From Helicostylum pulchrum (taxonomy: Eukaryota > Mucoromycota > Mucoromycetes > Mucorales > Mucoraceae), in contig JAIXMO010000014.1 of the NCBI GenBank assembly GCA_025677825.1, forward strand, positions 186,001 through 250,000: a stretch of 64,000 nt of DNA, given 5' to 3'. Shown here in pieces: positions 22,357-34,085 of the stretch. The first letter of the stretch is position 1, and every line of letters starts with the position of its first letter. Below the pieces are notes generated by a model that saw only the letters and a program-made list of their open reading frames with translations, was not told the origin of the DNA and searched no databases. The translations under genes were made by a program, and so were the position numbers.

Positions 22357-22550
22357 GTCCAAATTGACCGCGTGTTTTTACGTGTTGCTAATATCCTTTT
22401 GATAGATTGACGAAGAATAAACCTAGAGCTAGAAAGTAAAAAAAAATACTTGTTTGGAGCCGATGCATAACACTAGTCTCGGTCGTTTATCTGTTTTTGT
22501 AAAAAAAAAAAAAAAAAGTGTTACTTTGTCACATTTCGTGTTACTTACAA
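22357..22550 (-). pseudogene. Partial copy of the 5' end of the FIST-domain gene at 54377-55712
   Basis: Bases 22357-22400 match 55645-55688 at 39 of 44 positions by eye. In the same minus-strand frame both encode nearly the same peptide: KRILATRKNTRSIWT here, KRILATPKNTRSIWT in the intact gene. Similarity continues upstream (towards higher coordinates) into leader and promoter, with shared phrases such as ggagccgatgcataa / ggagttgatgcataa and tctcggtcgtttatctg / tctccgtcatttgtctc, then a poly-A run. Similarity stops abruptly on the downstream side, within codon ~22 of the gene. The copy lacks the start codon of the parent and everything after the first ~20 codons. Confidence 0.75.
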
Positions 22551-24128
22551 GATACCCTATCATTTGAAAAATAGGTAATATATCTCGCTCCAGAATATAC
22601 ACCATTAGGGAGTAATTATAGTTCTGTTTTCTTCATTTTTTTTTTCTTTGGTTAGAATAAAATTAAAGGGATCATCGTATTTATAAGTTGTAATAATTAA
22701 TTTGAAAAAAAACAAAAATGCAAAGGAATGCATAATTAATATTGTAAAACATTATAAATCGTTAAATTTTCTGTATTTTACATATTAAGACTCTTTTTGA
22801 TAGCTATCAAGTTCTTTTTAATGATGTACTTTTTTCTAGCGTGATGATTGTCTTTATTCGCCGAGAATAAGAGGGAGAGGAACGTTCTAGCCCCCCAATG
22901 GTAATATTTTAGAAACCAACAATTCAAAAAAATCCGGTTGTTCTAGCTCCAATACTCCTCATTACGTATATGATGATTTACTGACATATCGACAAAACGA
23001 TAAAAAACAAATGGGATCTTCGACGCGCATAAAAAAAAACTTTACAAAGTCTAATAATATTCAAGTTCCAAATATAGAAAATATGTTCAAGTTGATACAA
23101 CTATGTGTCGTACTTGTACCATGACGCGATAAGATAATGAACTTCTTCTCCCAATTAATTCATTCTTTTTTTTTTTTTTTTTTTTTTTTGGGGAGAAGGA
23201 TTATATATGGTATATTCTTGAAGATAAAGTTATGGTAAATCTTCATAAAGGAAGTTTTAGGGAGGTAACTGTATTCAGTTATACCTAGATTTTTGTAACT
23301 AAAAATAAGCTACTAGCTAATAGCTTAAGCCCAATTTTTATAGCAGAATAATTATGCGATAATTACGCTATATCTTTGGGAAAAAAAAATAACATTAAAG
23401 TTCAAGTCACACATCTTGCATTTTAAGGAAATAACAGAGAGGGGGAAACATAATTCGGAGGAGAGGTACACACACTAAAATTTCGAACGAAGATCTTTAA
23501 GTTATTATGGGTAAAAATGACGCCACGATATAATAATAACTTAACCCCCTTTTGAAGATCGTTATTTGTTCTTTTTTTAAAAAATGAAATAAGTAGAATA
23601 TCTTATTAAGAAAAAGATGATGGACACGGACGCTTTTACCCTACACGTTAGTCATAAGTTTCTCACATTGACTTTTCGTACTACCGGGTAGATCAATCCG
23701 TTAGCCTATACTGCGCGCTGTATTTATATAATAATAATAAAGGGGGATTGTACTATATAATAATAGTATATGTATATATATTAATGAACAGTATTATACT
23801 TTAATGTCATGTAAATATAAACCAGTGACCAGATCATTCAATAGATTTAAAAATGTTTAGAATGTTAAATTAGAGTATATCAAATCCAAAATCGGAGAGT
23901 ATACTCATCAGCTGCGAATAAGATACTTATTGCATCATTTAATGGTCAGAAAACACAATCTGATTCTCTATATAATTTGCTAGTTTTTTTTCCTTTTCCC
24001 CTTTTAATTACACTGTCCTTTTCTCTTTCGAACATACCTTTTTTTTTTTTTTTTTTTTTTTCATTTTCACTTGAAAAAAAATCATAAATATATACACTAT
24101 ACATACCCATTTATAAATAGCCAAAAAT
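22551..24128. other. Gene-poor region upstream of the PIN-like carrier
   Basis: 1.6 kb. One stop-free frame on + at about 22888-23124 (containing HYVYDDLLTYRQNDKKQMGS) looks mildly coding but has no start or splice partner. Long T runs at about 23166-23189 and 24040-24060. The last 120 bases are CT/T-rich, as expected in front of the carrier gene. No other feature seen. Confidence 0.4.
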
Positions 24129-25689
24129 ATGTTGGAGTTAATTATATCAGCCGTTCAGGTAAAAAAAAATAAAAACTAAATCACTAGTTACAATAATTCC
24201 ATAAAAGTAACATATATATCTTTTTAGGCAATCATGCAAGTTATGGCAATTGTATTTCTTGGTGTCATCTTATCAATGAAAGGATATATTGATAACGATA
24301 AACAAAAGGTATAAATACATATATAATATTTAGTATGTGTATATGTATATTAACTACAAATTACGTTGCATATGTAGTGGTTATCCCAGCTAAATCTTGT
24401 TTTTTTTACACCATGTTTATTATTTTCAAATATTGCATCTGTAATCTCATACGAAAGATTATTGGCATTTTGGCCTATTCCAGTATTCTATATTGTTTTT
24501 ATATCTACTTCATGGATTTTGTGTCAGACAGTCATCCCCATGTTCGGCATTGATAAATATTATAAACGATTTGTATTGGCCTGCGTTATGTTTAGTAATG
24601 CAAATTCTTTACCTGTTGCTATTATATCTAGTTTGGCTGTTTCTGAAGCAGGTAAAACACTTTATTGGAATTCTGATGATACTCAAGAAATGGTGTCTGC
24701 TCGGTAAATAATACCCCCCCCCTTATTTGTTTTTTTGCAACTATTATTAACCCTTAATTTTACTCCCTATATCTACATATATTTCACTTGTATTTTATAG
24801 TGGCATATCTTATACCTTATTTTTCGGGCTCTTTTGTAACATATTAAGATGGTCTTACGGTTATAATTTACTACAAAAAAGAACAGAAGATGATGAAGAC
24901 ACGATAGTAATCGATGATTATTCACCCTCTTTCTCAGTTAGTGATTATGGCTCAAATAGAAATAATAATGACACTAGTCGTCGATCTTCTTCTGCAACTG
25001 TTTCAGAAGTAGATTACAACACCAACGAGGATTCATTTAAACGTTCTGTATCAGATTTACAAGATACTACAGCCTTATTAACATCTATTCCTCAAGACGA
25101 TAAAGAAAAGAAAAAGTACGGTCGATTCATAAATATTCTTGTTACTATTAATACATACATGTCACCACCTCTTCATGCCGCGTTATTAGCTTTATTTGTT
25201 GGTCTATTCCCACCTTTAAAGCATCTCATGTACGATGAAGATTCGTTTTTTTATGCATCTATTACTAAGGCTATTGAATCATGCGGAAAAGCATCAGTTC
25301 CAATTGTATTAGTTTGTCTTGGGGCCCAATTAAAAAGCATCCGAGAAACACAACAAACCAACACGACACAAAGGAGTAAAAAAGCAATTACACTTTCTAT
25401 TTTTATTCGCATGTTCCTGGCCCCTCTCTGTGTAATCCCTATTGTGTTTCTATTCGCCAAGTTTGGTCAAAACTGGTCCGAATTAGCCAGTGATCCCATG
25501 TTTCTTGTTAGTATGATTGTAGTAGGCTGTACACCCACTGCCATTAACCTATCACAAATCACTCAAGTCAGTGGAGTGTTTGAAGAAGAAATGTTGAATG
25601 TATTATTCTGGAGTTATGGAGTTATTTGTATTCCAGTTTGCACCTTGGTTGTCTTTTTAGCTCTTATTTTGGTTGGCTATATGAACTAA
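24129..25689 (+). CDS. PIN-like / auxin-efflux-carrier family membrane transporter
   Basis: The first exon encodes MLELIISAVQ, followed by exons starting AIMQVMAIVFLGVILSMKGY, then WLSQLNLVFFTPCLLFSNIA (after an acceptor near 24378; its frame has no ATG), a long exon, and a last exon from 24801. About five N-terminal helices (with FSNANSLPVAIISSL, the family's characteristic Asn-Ser-Leu-Pro segment) are followed by a hydrophilic Ser/Asp-rich loop (residues about 170-270). Five C-terminal helices then follow, with VCLGAQL and VGCTPTAINLSQIT. This is the two-bundle bile-acid:sodium-symporter-like fold of Mem_trans (PF03547) proteins. Fungal members sit in the ER or plasma membrane; the substrate is unknown, and auxin is not implied. 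Confidence 0.9.
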
Positions 25690-25849
25690 TATACCCGCCC
25701 CCTCTTTCCTCTTTTGTTTTCAAACCCTTTTTTTTTTCAATACGGTTGTACATTTCCTTATATATAGCATTCAAATTTATACATATACAAGTTCAAAATA
25801 TAGTACGCATTAGAATCATTTTTTTTTTATTATTATTATTCGTTACCCA

Positions 25850-26889
25850 TCAAAAGTAACTGGGTATCCAGTATGATTCTAAGTCTCCAAATTTATCTAA
25901 CCAGGCGATACCATCTTGTAATAAATGTTGCTACAATATTATTATTTTCAGTTACTACCGTACTATGTATTTCGCGTATTTAGAGGTCACTTACTGTAGC
26001 TGTCTTGATTCTTTCTGTGCTCCACCCCAAATCATTTTTAATCATGTCATGATTTACGTAGCCGGTTTTCTATCAGATATATATTTAGAGCACATCCTTT
26101 AATAAGCATATATATATATAAAAGTACCTGAGCCAATAACAATAATGCTGATTGATCTTTATCTAATTCTTTTGGCACAGATCTTACCAACTTTCGATCT
26201 CCAATCTGTAATACTTCATATCCACCATTAAGTGGTTTCAACGTTTTAATGGCTCTTATCATGTCATCTTCCGAGATCTGTGATTGTTTAGTTTTTGTTC
26301 CCCTAATAACCTCCACTCTTTTCATAATATCTCCAAGTTCTGTTAATCCACCATCATTGGTTCTACTAATAATACACGCTTCAATAATTTGAATACCCAA
26401 TTCGTAATAAAAATCACCCACACCTAATAAATCTGCCCAAAAACCCTTATTCGCTAAAAAAAAAAAAAAAGAAAAAAAAAGTTAGGTATACTTTTTGGTC
26501 GAACTAAAAAAGGTTACACTTTACATGCTAAAGGGTCAACACCAATATTTGTACACATGCGTTGAAAATGAGCTCGAAACGTAGGATCCTTTCGAATATC
26601 TTTTCGATGCTTCAATGCAAATTCTTGTAGATTGGTTTTAAAGTTCTCCATTTGAATTTGAAGCTACACCAGCAATGTTAAGAGACATGGTACTAGTTGC
26701 AACATATTTTCTTTCTTTCTACCTGTTCAATTTCTTTTGCAGCAATCGAATCACCAATCTGCTTAAACTCTCTCTACGAAAAATATATATAGATAAGGTA
26801 CTTGTCTACTGTAATAAGAAAGATGTAAAACATACTCCAGCACGATCTTTATTTTGCATATTAGCATATCCGACAGCTCTTCTTCTCAT
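25850..26889 (-). CDS. SNF8: ESCRT-II subunit SNF8/Vps22
   Basis: ATG at 26889 starts MRRRAVGYANMQNKDRA, the conserved N-terminal signature. Following exons read REFKQIGDSIAAKEIEQ (coiled coil), LQIQMENFKTNLQEFALKHR, and FQRMCTNIGVDPLA. Next come the winged-helix segment GDFYYELGIQIIEAC...NGGLTELGDIMKRV, and WH2 with AIKTLKPLNGGYEVLQIGDR and DGIAWLDKFGDLESYWIPS. The frame stops at 25850. This covers the full protein of about 250 aa. SNF8 forms the ESCRT-II core with Vps36 and Vps25, and sorts ubiquitinated cargo into multivesicular bodies. The gene converges on the PIN-like carrier, 160 bp from its stop. Confidence 0.95.
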
Positions 26890-27198
26890 TTTGTTTAAAG
26901 TAAATGTATTCAAAGAATAAAAAAAGAAAGAATGATGTAATTGTAACTCCACTGCATACATCAAAAAAAAAAAGGGACTTTCCCGCAATCCGACATACTT
27001 TGAAAGGACTGCATTATTCAGGTACATTTTTTTTTTAAAATAAATGTATCAGAAAGGATCTTCTGTTCATTTTGAAGACCCCGTTATAATATGTAGGTCT
27101 GCATATGCTTTTCAATTTTTTATTATATAAGGGCGTGCTTCTAAAAAAGCCCCACGAAAAAAAAAAAAAAAACTTGGTCATACAATGTTCGGTTAACC
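26890..27198. other. Intergenic SNF8 5' / acyltransferase 3'
   Basis: About 310 bp, short, with poly-A tracts. It must hold the SNF8 promoter and the acyltransferase 3' UTR (both genes on the minus strand). No other feature. Confidence 0.5.
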
Positions 27199-28830
27199 CT
27201 ATACATTGGCAGGAATAGGTAAAGGATGGCTGGCCCAACTAGACCAAAAGGCTTCACGACAATACAAGATACCCAAGAAAGGGGGCCCAAACAACATACA
27301 TAACCAAAAGAACCCATTACCTAACCAAAATCTATTTCTAAAAATAGGTAATCTACCCAACACAATCATTGGCAATTGCAACATTTGAATAACAAACATG
27401 TATAAGCGAATTTTTTGAGTAACGATTACCAATACCAGTTCATGAAACAAGGAAGAAAGTAAAAATGTAACGAATGTTGCATTTGTCTTTGTCAGCTTGT
27501 AAGACTCGATAGATTGCGTATACACATGACGAAGTAACCAGTGATGTACTGGTTTATTCCATTTACGAGCAAACTCATCATACGTTACGCTGTTCCACCA
27601 GTCATCATAAAAGTTACGGTCCGCAAACCTAAAATCAATTAATGAATATGTATGTTTTTAAATAGCTATAATTAATCTCTTATTTACCTGCTAAGTTCGG
27701 CAAATGCGTTTAAAATACATTCAAAAATAATATAAAATATAAATAGGTAATTGAGCATAAACGGGAACAATAATTCAAGAATAACACGTGGTTCAGACAT
27801 ATTAGGATCATATAATTTCGGTAAAATATAGCGTTCTGTTGTCACATATAACATCAGGAATGAACCAAGTGTTGCAGTTGTCTTTTCAAACACGTACCAA
27901 ACTCGAATTCTACAAATCAGTCAATAAAAAAAGTTAAAGATAATAATAATAACCTCCTTACTTTTCTGTTCTTGGGTATTCCATCCAATATACCAGACTA
28001 GGTACAAGTAGATAATCTAAAAAGTTCATGACTGTAACGTTATCAGGAAAACGCGTATTACCATGAACTAGTTCCTCTTCTAAAAATTTCATTTCTGCTT
28101 CTACATGTTCAATTTCTGTATCCTTTTCATTTTCCTTATTTGTTGAAACCAATACAGGCACACTTTGCTTAAGTTGACGCAATCTTTTCAACTTGAGAGA
28201 CAAGTCACCATTTAACGCAGTATACGAATGCATTTTCATCATCATCACAATTGTATGTAGCGTAAAGAATCCAGACTGTACCCAGGGCCAATTCCTATTT
28301 ACACACACAAATTTAAGTATCTATACACATGTATAAAAAATAACCCCATTATTTATTTACCTCCAGAATGTCCAGTATATATTTACAAACAAAAACAAGG
28401 CTTGACACGTATGTTGTACTACAAATCCAACTGTTTCATAAGGTAAAACACCCCATATGAATAAATTGGAGAACAAGACACTGAATAAAGTCATGGATAC
28501 CATTGTTAAATCAGATACTAAAAGTGCAAAACCATCCTTTGATAATAAACGAAAGAACCCTAACGAGAGCAAAATACCTTCTTGTTCATAACATCGAACC
28601 ACTGCTTGAATAACATAAAATCCCATAGCTATCCAAAATAAAGTATAGAACCCTCTAAACGTATCGTTTGACCTGTCTGGATTAGATAAATCAAATTGTG
28701 TCAGCCTTGCTCGAAAGTGGAGAGGCCTTTGCTTGGCTAGTTTAAACTGTTGTTTCTCTGCAGTTTGTTGTTTACTAGGTAGTATAGGAGCCGTTGCTGT
28801 CCTTGTAATAGACGGCATAGAAGTAGTCAT
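27199..28830 (-). CDS. Sterol O-acyltransferase (ARE/ACAT type, MBOAT family)
   Basis: Four exons: 28830-28357 (MTTSMPSITRTATAP...), about 28293-27961, 27910-27688, and 27629-27199. The N-terminal region is cytosolic and holds KQRPLHFRARLTQFD. Multiple membrane helices follow, with MKMHSYTALNGDL, an acidic Glu/Lys-rich loop, and ARE/DGAT1 signature FYDDWWNSVTYDEFARKWN. Then come KPVHHWLLRHVY and the active-site His in SSLFHELVLVI. FYxDWWN and the His place it in the ACAT/ARE/DGAT1 branch. The HSYxxxN motif favours a sterol esterase-type (ARE) over DGAT1, but DGAT1 activity cannot be excluded. ER membrane enzyme making steryl esters for lipid droplets. The three membrane/lipid genes downstream are unrelated in sequence. 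Confidence 0.88.
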
Positions 28831-29056
28831 TTGAAATGTCTAAATAAGAGAAAGGATAAAAACAAAAAAGAAAAAAAATGAAACTAGCTTATAAAAGAAA
28901 AAAAAAAGGGAGATGACGGAATAAGGAGATACACGTTAATGCATACGAAATGAGCGCCGTGTTAAAAACGAGTCTTATTAAGTTTTACAAAAATGAAGTT
29001 TTTAATTTCCTATAAATAAATTGCTTTCTCTGTTTTATTTTGCAAAGTAAATAAAC

Positions 29057-30004
29057 ATGTCATTCGATAAACCATACAAACACTCTGTTGACGTAAAAGA
29101 CCTCTATTTTACTTACGGTGGTCCTCCTATTATCGACCACTTGGACCTGCAATTGAATGCTGGTAATCGTTGTATTTTAGTAGGTGCTAATGGTGCAGGA
29201 AAGACAACTTTGTTACGTATTTTAGCCGGTAAACGTATGGTACCCGGAGAAATAAAAGTATTAGGTCAAGACGCCTTTATTGACGGCCCAGTGGTAATAG
29301 GATAATTTACTATAAATATATATGTGTGTGTATTTTTATATATATTTACTACCTTTCAACAGGGAATTACTTATTTGGGTACTGAATGGGCTAACAATGC
29401 TGTCGTTAAGTCTGATTTACCAGTTACTTACTTATTGAAAAGCATGGGTAGCCATCGTTGGCCAGAACGTACCGAGTTACTTTTAAACGTACTGGATGTT
29501 GATGTCAATTGGCGTATGCATCAAATCTCAGATGGACAACGTCGTCGCGTTCAGCTTGTAATGGGATTATTACATCCTTGGGAACTCTTATTATTGGACG
29601 AAGTGACCGTTGATCTCGACGTGTTGGCAAGAGCCGATTTTTTGAATTTTTTAAAGATAGAAACAGAAGAAAGAGGTTGTACAATTGTTTATGCTACACA
29701 CATTTTTGACGGCTTGGGGGATTTTGCTACTCATGTGGCTCACGTCGCAGACGGAAAATGCCTGTCAATGAATGAGATGAAAAATTTTGAAGAGTTTGAA
29801 AAGATAAAGATCAAACATCAACAAGAAAAGAGACTAGATTCACCTTTAACTACACTTTGTATTCAATGGTTAAGAGAAGATAGAGATAGGTTAAGAAATA
29901 TTAAAAGAATAGACCCTGTTACTGGTCTTCCCCATTCAAAATGGGATGAGATGTCTGAAAACATGAAAAAGAACGGAGACAAATACTATAACTATTGGAA
30001 ATAA
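29057..30004 (+). CDS. Caf16-type soluble ABC ATPase
   Basis: Two exons, 29057-~29293 and ~29362-30004, give about 290 aa. Walker A is GANGAGKTTLL, the signature loop is ISDGQRRRVQL, Walker B is LLLLDEVTVDLD, and the H-loop is IVYATHIFDGL. There is no transmembrane domain, so it is a single-NBD soluble protein. LSDGQ-like instead of LSGGQ, together with DEVTVDLD, is characteristic of yeast Caf16 and its plant relatives (ABCI subfamily). Yeast Caf16 associates with the Ccr4-Not complex; the role here is inferred from that. A short charged tail ends in NYWK. It lies head-to-tail with, and 185 bp from, the TMEM135-like gene. Confidence 0.93.
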
Positions 30005-30051
30005 CTAATTTTCATATGCCAATCCCAATATTGATTCTCCTACCCCACACA

Positions 30052-30056
<5 letters not shown>

Positions 30057-30087
<31 letters not shown>
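30057..30087. repeat. (CA)n microsatellite
   Basis: About 15 CA units in the 3' UTR of the Caf16-type gene, followed by a T run of 22 bases just before the next ATG. Confidence 0.9.
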
Positions 30088-30096
<9 letters not shown>

Positions 30097-30188
30097 CTTT
30101 GCTTAATTATACGAACACTGTATTCTGCCTCCCTTTTTCTTCTCATCTTTCTTTCATTAACTTTTTTTTTTTTTTTTTTTGTGGTCCA

Positions 30189-31736
30189 ATGTCAACTTTG
30201 TTACCACCCGAGTTAATTCCCGCCTTAAAAACAGTTTTACGTGCTTATGGCGTTGGTTGGTCCATTACGACCGTACCAACTATTTTAACTATCCTTATAA
30301 AAACTATTTTAAAGAAACAAAATAAACTTGGAGCTATTCAAAAAGCAATTTTATTAACGTTACCTCAAGTATTAAAAAAGAGTATCACTCAAAACGGTTT
30401 CCCTTTGTTAGTAGCAGGTGCATTTGGTGGTCAACAGTTTCTTCGATACAAGAAACCAAAAATCTCTCAAAAATCCGCTATATTTTGGTCTAGTTTGATT
30501 AGTATTTGGTCTATCCGCAGATTGTTCCCCAACATTAAAACCTTAGATTTGACTTTTTTTGTGCTTGTGCGTGCCTTTGATGTATTTGCTCACAAGATTT
30601 ATGTTTCGCCAAAGGTTAGACAAAGTGTACCAAAATGGACTCTGGAGTATGGCAATATCGCTATTTTTATGTTGGCAAGTACAGAAATTATCTTTTCTTG
30701 GTTTTTTGAACCCGAGAGATTACCAAGGTACTTCAATTTCTTTTATTTTGTGTAATGCAACTAATAATCATAAATGACTAATATAATTTTTATTTTTTTG
30801 CAATGTAGATCCTATGCAAACTGGATCACTGGCATGTCAGGTATCGATCTTCGATTACTAAGCGTATTGAAAGGAATGCGATCAGGCGAATGGCAATACG
30901 GTGTAAAGTAAAACAAAAAAAAAACTACTAGTAACAAATGTTCTAAACACACACACCCAAAACATTACTAGAAATCATCAGGTTTAGGTAACGAATTGAT
31001 CAAATATTGTACCCAATTAGGTATCCCAGAATCCTACGGAGATCCATGCTCCGGAAGAGTTGACTGCCTTGTGATCCACGAAGGAAACCCATGGGGATGT
31101 GAAGTCAATGCTTTAAACCGTTTCTATAAAGGTTTTAAACAAATCTTCCCTGTTTATTTATCCGTACATTTAGCTCCTCCTCTCTTTTTCCGTACTGCTC
31201 GATTACTTGAAAATCCTGGTGCATCCATTTTACACATCTTGTTAGCCTCTGTTCGATCTTCTACTTTCTTGGGCACATACATTGCTATTATCTGGTATAG
31301 TATATGTATTGTACGTACAAGAGTAGGTCATCAACTCTTGGGCGTAGATCAAAGAATCTTAGATCGTACCTTAGGCCCCTTGTTAGGCAGTATGTTATGC
31401 GGTCTCTCTCTCTTAGTAGAAAGTAAACATCGTAGAGGTGAAATGACTTTATATGTTGTTCCTCGTGCCTTATTCTCTTTGACTGAACGTTTATTAAGTC
31501 CTCATCAAAAGGGTAGATGGTGGGAATACATGGCTGCTGAATTCGGTGAAAATGTTGTATTTGCTGCTTCAGTTATGGTTGTCATCAATGCTATTTACAA
31601 GGATAAATCGATGGTTCGACCTTCTGTTCGCGGATTAATGTCTTGGATATTAAAGGATGAACTTAAAGCTGATGGTGATCAAACACCAGTTGACGATCCT
31701 GAGCCTAAATCAGAAGGACTCGAAATGAGAAAATAA
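30189..31736 (+). CDS. TMEM135-like multi-pass membrane protein
   Basis: Three exons: ATG at 30189 (MSTLLPPELIPALKTVLRAY) to about 30728, about 30809-30905, and about 30982-31736. The GTG-type donor at ...TACG|GTGTAA joins YG|LGNELIKYC in phase. There are about six hydrophobic helices. The central Cys-rich loop GDPCSGRVDCLVIHEGNPWGCEVN is the hallmark region of TMEM135 N-terminal proteins. It is followed by FYKGFKQIFPVYLSVH and a C-terminal tail with acidic residues. TMEM135 homologues act at peroxisomes, mitochondria and lipid droplets in animals and in fat/energy homeostasis in worms. A similar organelle-lipid role here is inferred. Confidence 0.8.
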
Positions 31737-33230
31737 AATTTACCCTTAATGTATTGTTGTTTTTTGTAACATAAAAAATCCAGTAAAAAACCCCCTTATA
31801 AAATAAAACAGGTCAATATTTGTATTGGCAGTATAGTAAATTAATAGAAATACACTTTCAATGTTGTTGTATCTAAAACGTCACTTCTACTAGGATCTCT
31901 TTTTTCATTATATAGTTAATCTTTACTTCCTTCTAATAAACAATCACATATCGATATCATATGGTTTTTCTTGATGTGATCCCATCGCTTCTACTATCAT
32001 TTAGTTTCATATGTTCATCTATAAAATATATCCCAAAAACGAACAGGATTTCAGCCACGATAAGTAATGAAACTTTTTAGTCCATCATAAAGAGAAGGCG
32101 GTTGGGGGTATTTAAGTAAGAAGCAATTGATCAACAATAAATGTTTTAACATATTTTATAAAATGATTTTAATGTTTGAGCTCTTGCAGAAGATATCCCA
32201 ACCCACGGATAGCGTTGAAATTTTTCAGCGACATATGTTTGTGATATCGTTCTATTGCTCCAACGGTCGATTAAAAAAGTGTGGTACATTTACCTTTTAT
32301 TTGCTGTGGTTATTCCAATTTATACGAACCATATCCGTTTGCACCAGCATACCATAGGAAAAAGCTTCGTTTGAAAGATGCGCACATACTATACAAAAAG
32401 ATATTTTTTCTTGTGACTGGCGATTTATTTAGGAAAAACAAAAGGGCGTTTCTCTATTAAAAACGCCCTAAAAACAGAGTTAGAGAGCGATGAACAATGT
32501 TGCATAAAATTTGATTATGAAATATGACTTCCAAAGAAAAGATGTAGTAATAATATGTATGAATAAATATTTTATCGAGAGGTATAAATAGTTTTCGGTC
32601 GGTACACCAAGATATACCAATTAAAGATACATGAACCAGCTTTTCGCACCAGGTTTTTTTTATAACACCTCATTCAAATGAGATAAAAATATCTTCAAAT
32701 ACGGATGTGAATAAAAACTGTACATAGTAGATACAGTACAAGCCAACTATTACACATACAACTTTTTTTTAAAAAGAAACAAACCACTTGTTTCAACTTC
32801 ATTCGATCATAAGTTTGAAGTCCAATTGACACTTTTTTTCACTTGGAAAAATCAATTGGGGTTTATATCTACCTTGTACTTGACTATCGAATTCAATTAT
32901 AACTAACAAATAAAAGTAGTTTAAAAGGATATAAAGTTTCTGGGAGGATAAAATAGGGTAAAAGAGATTGCTTTTTAAAATAAACCAAAAAATAGAGCTT
33001 ATCTTGTACGAGTTTAAGGTCATCAGAATAACAGCTCCCTTTGACCGCCCCAATATCTGAGAACGATTGCGACTAAATAAAATATAAAACCACAATACTA
33101 TATGTCAAAGAGATTAAAGACTTTTTGAAAAACATTTATTATTATTATTATTATTTAAAAAAAAAGTTACTAGTGCTTTGACCTTTACAGTAAGGAAACA
33201 AAAAAAGTTTCCAAAATGAAAGTTTCCCAA
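31737..33230. other. Gene-poor region
   Basis: 1.5 kb with no intact gene. A near-perfect hairpin sits at about 32441-32469 (agggcgttt / aaacgccct, 9-bp arms, short loop). The stretch 32311-32417 resembles 57171-57262 (shared atccgtttgcacca and cttgtg blocks), a dispersed repeat. The 76-codon ORF at 32127-32357 falls in this repeat and is not taken as a gene. Confidence 0.45.
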
Positions 33231-33455
33231 GACTAACCACGAGGAGGTACACTAGCTGAAGTCTCATCACGTTCATACATATACGTGAAAAATATATATA
33301 TACATGTATCTAAATATAAAAATAAACACATGTATAAATAAAAAAAATGATGATGATGCCAAAGGATAAGTATCCACAACAACACAACTACTTAATGATA
33401 CTGTTTTCCTTAGAGAAGACTACCGAGACGGGAACCATCAATCCAACCCCCCTAC
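33231..33455. other. Flank of tandem duplication
   Basis: Contains taaccacgaggagg (near 33234) that recurs at about 35137 within the minus-strand exon-like frame, plus an AT-rich stretch. No gene seen. Confidence 0.3.
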
Positions 33456-33700
33456 GATATCCGCATGGTTGGTGTGCCATTACACGCAGGTTAAACTGCA
33501 CGAGCCGCTCGTAAACGAGGCAGGAGAGAAGGAGATAAACAGCTCGTCAAAAAACCACTTTAGCAACCGTTCTGTCCTTTTTGCTTTCAAAAGCCAATAA
33601 AACTACAAATGGCGGTATTTCTAAATGGGTTAGAATCAGTTTAGAAGTAAAAATAAAATAAAAATCACTTACCATCATATTAGCAACAACAAATACTGAC
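33456..33700. repeat. Tandem duplication, unit 1
   Basis: Begins at gatatccgcatggtt and runs to about the catcatattagcaac block. It is clearly collinear with unit 2, 325 bases downstream, sharing ccgctcgtaaacgag, agctcgtcaaaaa, ccactttagcaaccgtt, gctttcaaaagcca and agaatcagtttagaag. On the minus strand, the coding-like frame is broken by one extra T (gtttttt versus gttttt). This looks like the decayed copy. Confidence 0.8.
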
Positions 33701-33780
33701 AATGTCCACCAAAAGAACGAGTCAAGCTGCTAAAGTTTTTTTTACCAGAAGACTGAATACCTCCAACTACAACACTTAGC

Positions 33781-34085
33781 GATATCCGCATGGTTGTGGA
33801 TGCCGTTTCAACCAGGTGGGAAAGTCTGCATTAACCGCTCGTAAACGAGGAGGGGAGAAGGAGACAAACAGCTCGTCAAAAACCACTTTAGCAACCGTTA
33901 TGTCCTGTTGCTTTCAAAAGCCAGTACAATTATAAATAGCAGTGTTTCAAAGGGAGGAGAAAGAAATTATATTCTAGAGAAATAAAAATAAAAAAAGGAA
34001 TGGATCAGAATCAGTTTAGAAGCAAAATAAATAAAAATCCCATTTACCATTCTTTCCCGTCATATTAACAGCGAATACAACAACT
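33781..34085. repeat. Tandem duplication, unit 2
   Basis: Second copy of the duplication, about 325 bases after unit 1. On the minus strand, it retains an open frame of about 44 codons (TTA stop at 33776) reading ITVAKVVFDELFVSFSPPRL and ending KRHPQPCGYR. A second frame near 34050-34142 reads AAGGAGGAASASAGVAVVVF and contains GTAAAT donor and TTTATAG acceptor sites. Splice phases between these frames do not match perfectly, so the unit may itself be decaying. Confidence 0.7.

Noticed and set aside
29057..30004. Unusual ABC signature (ISDGQ instead of LSGGQ) as a novel feature
   Set aside because: The Caf16 family normally has an SDGQ-type signature, so this is expected.
30057..30087. CRISPR-like or other array
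   Set aside because: It is a plain CA microsatellite; no spacer structure exists in the window.
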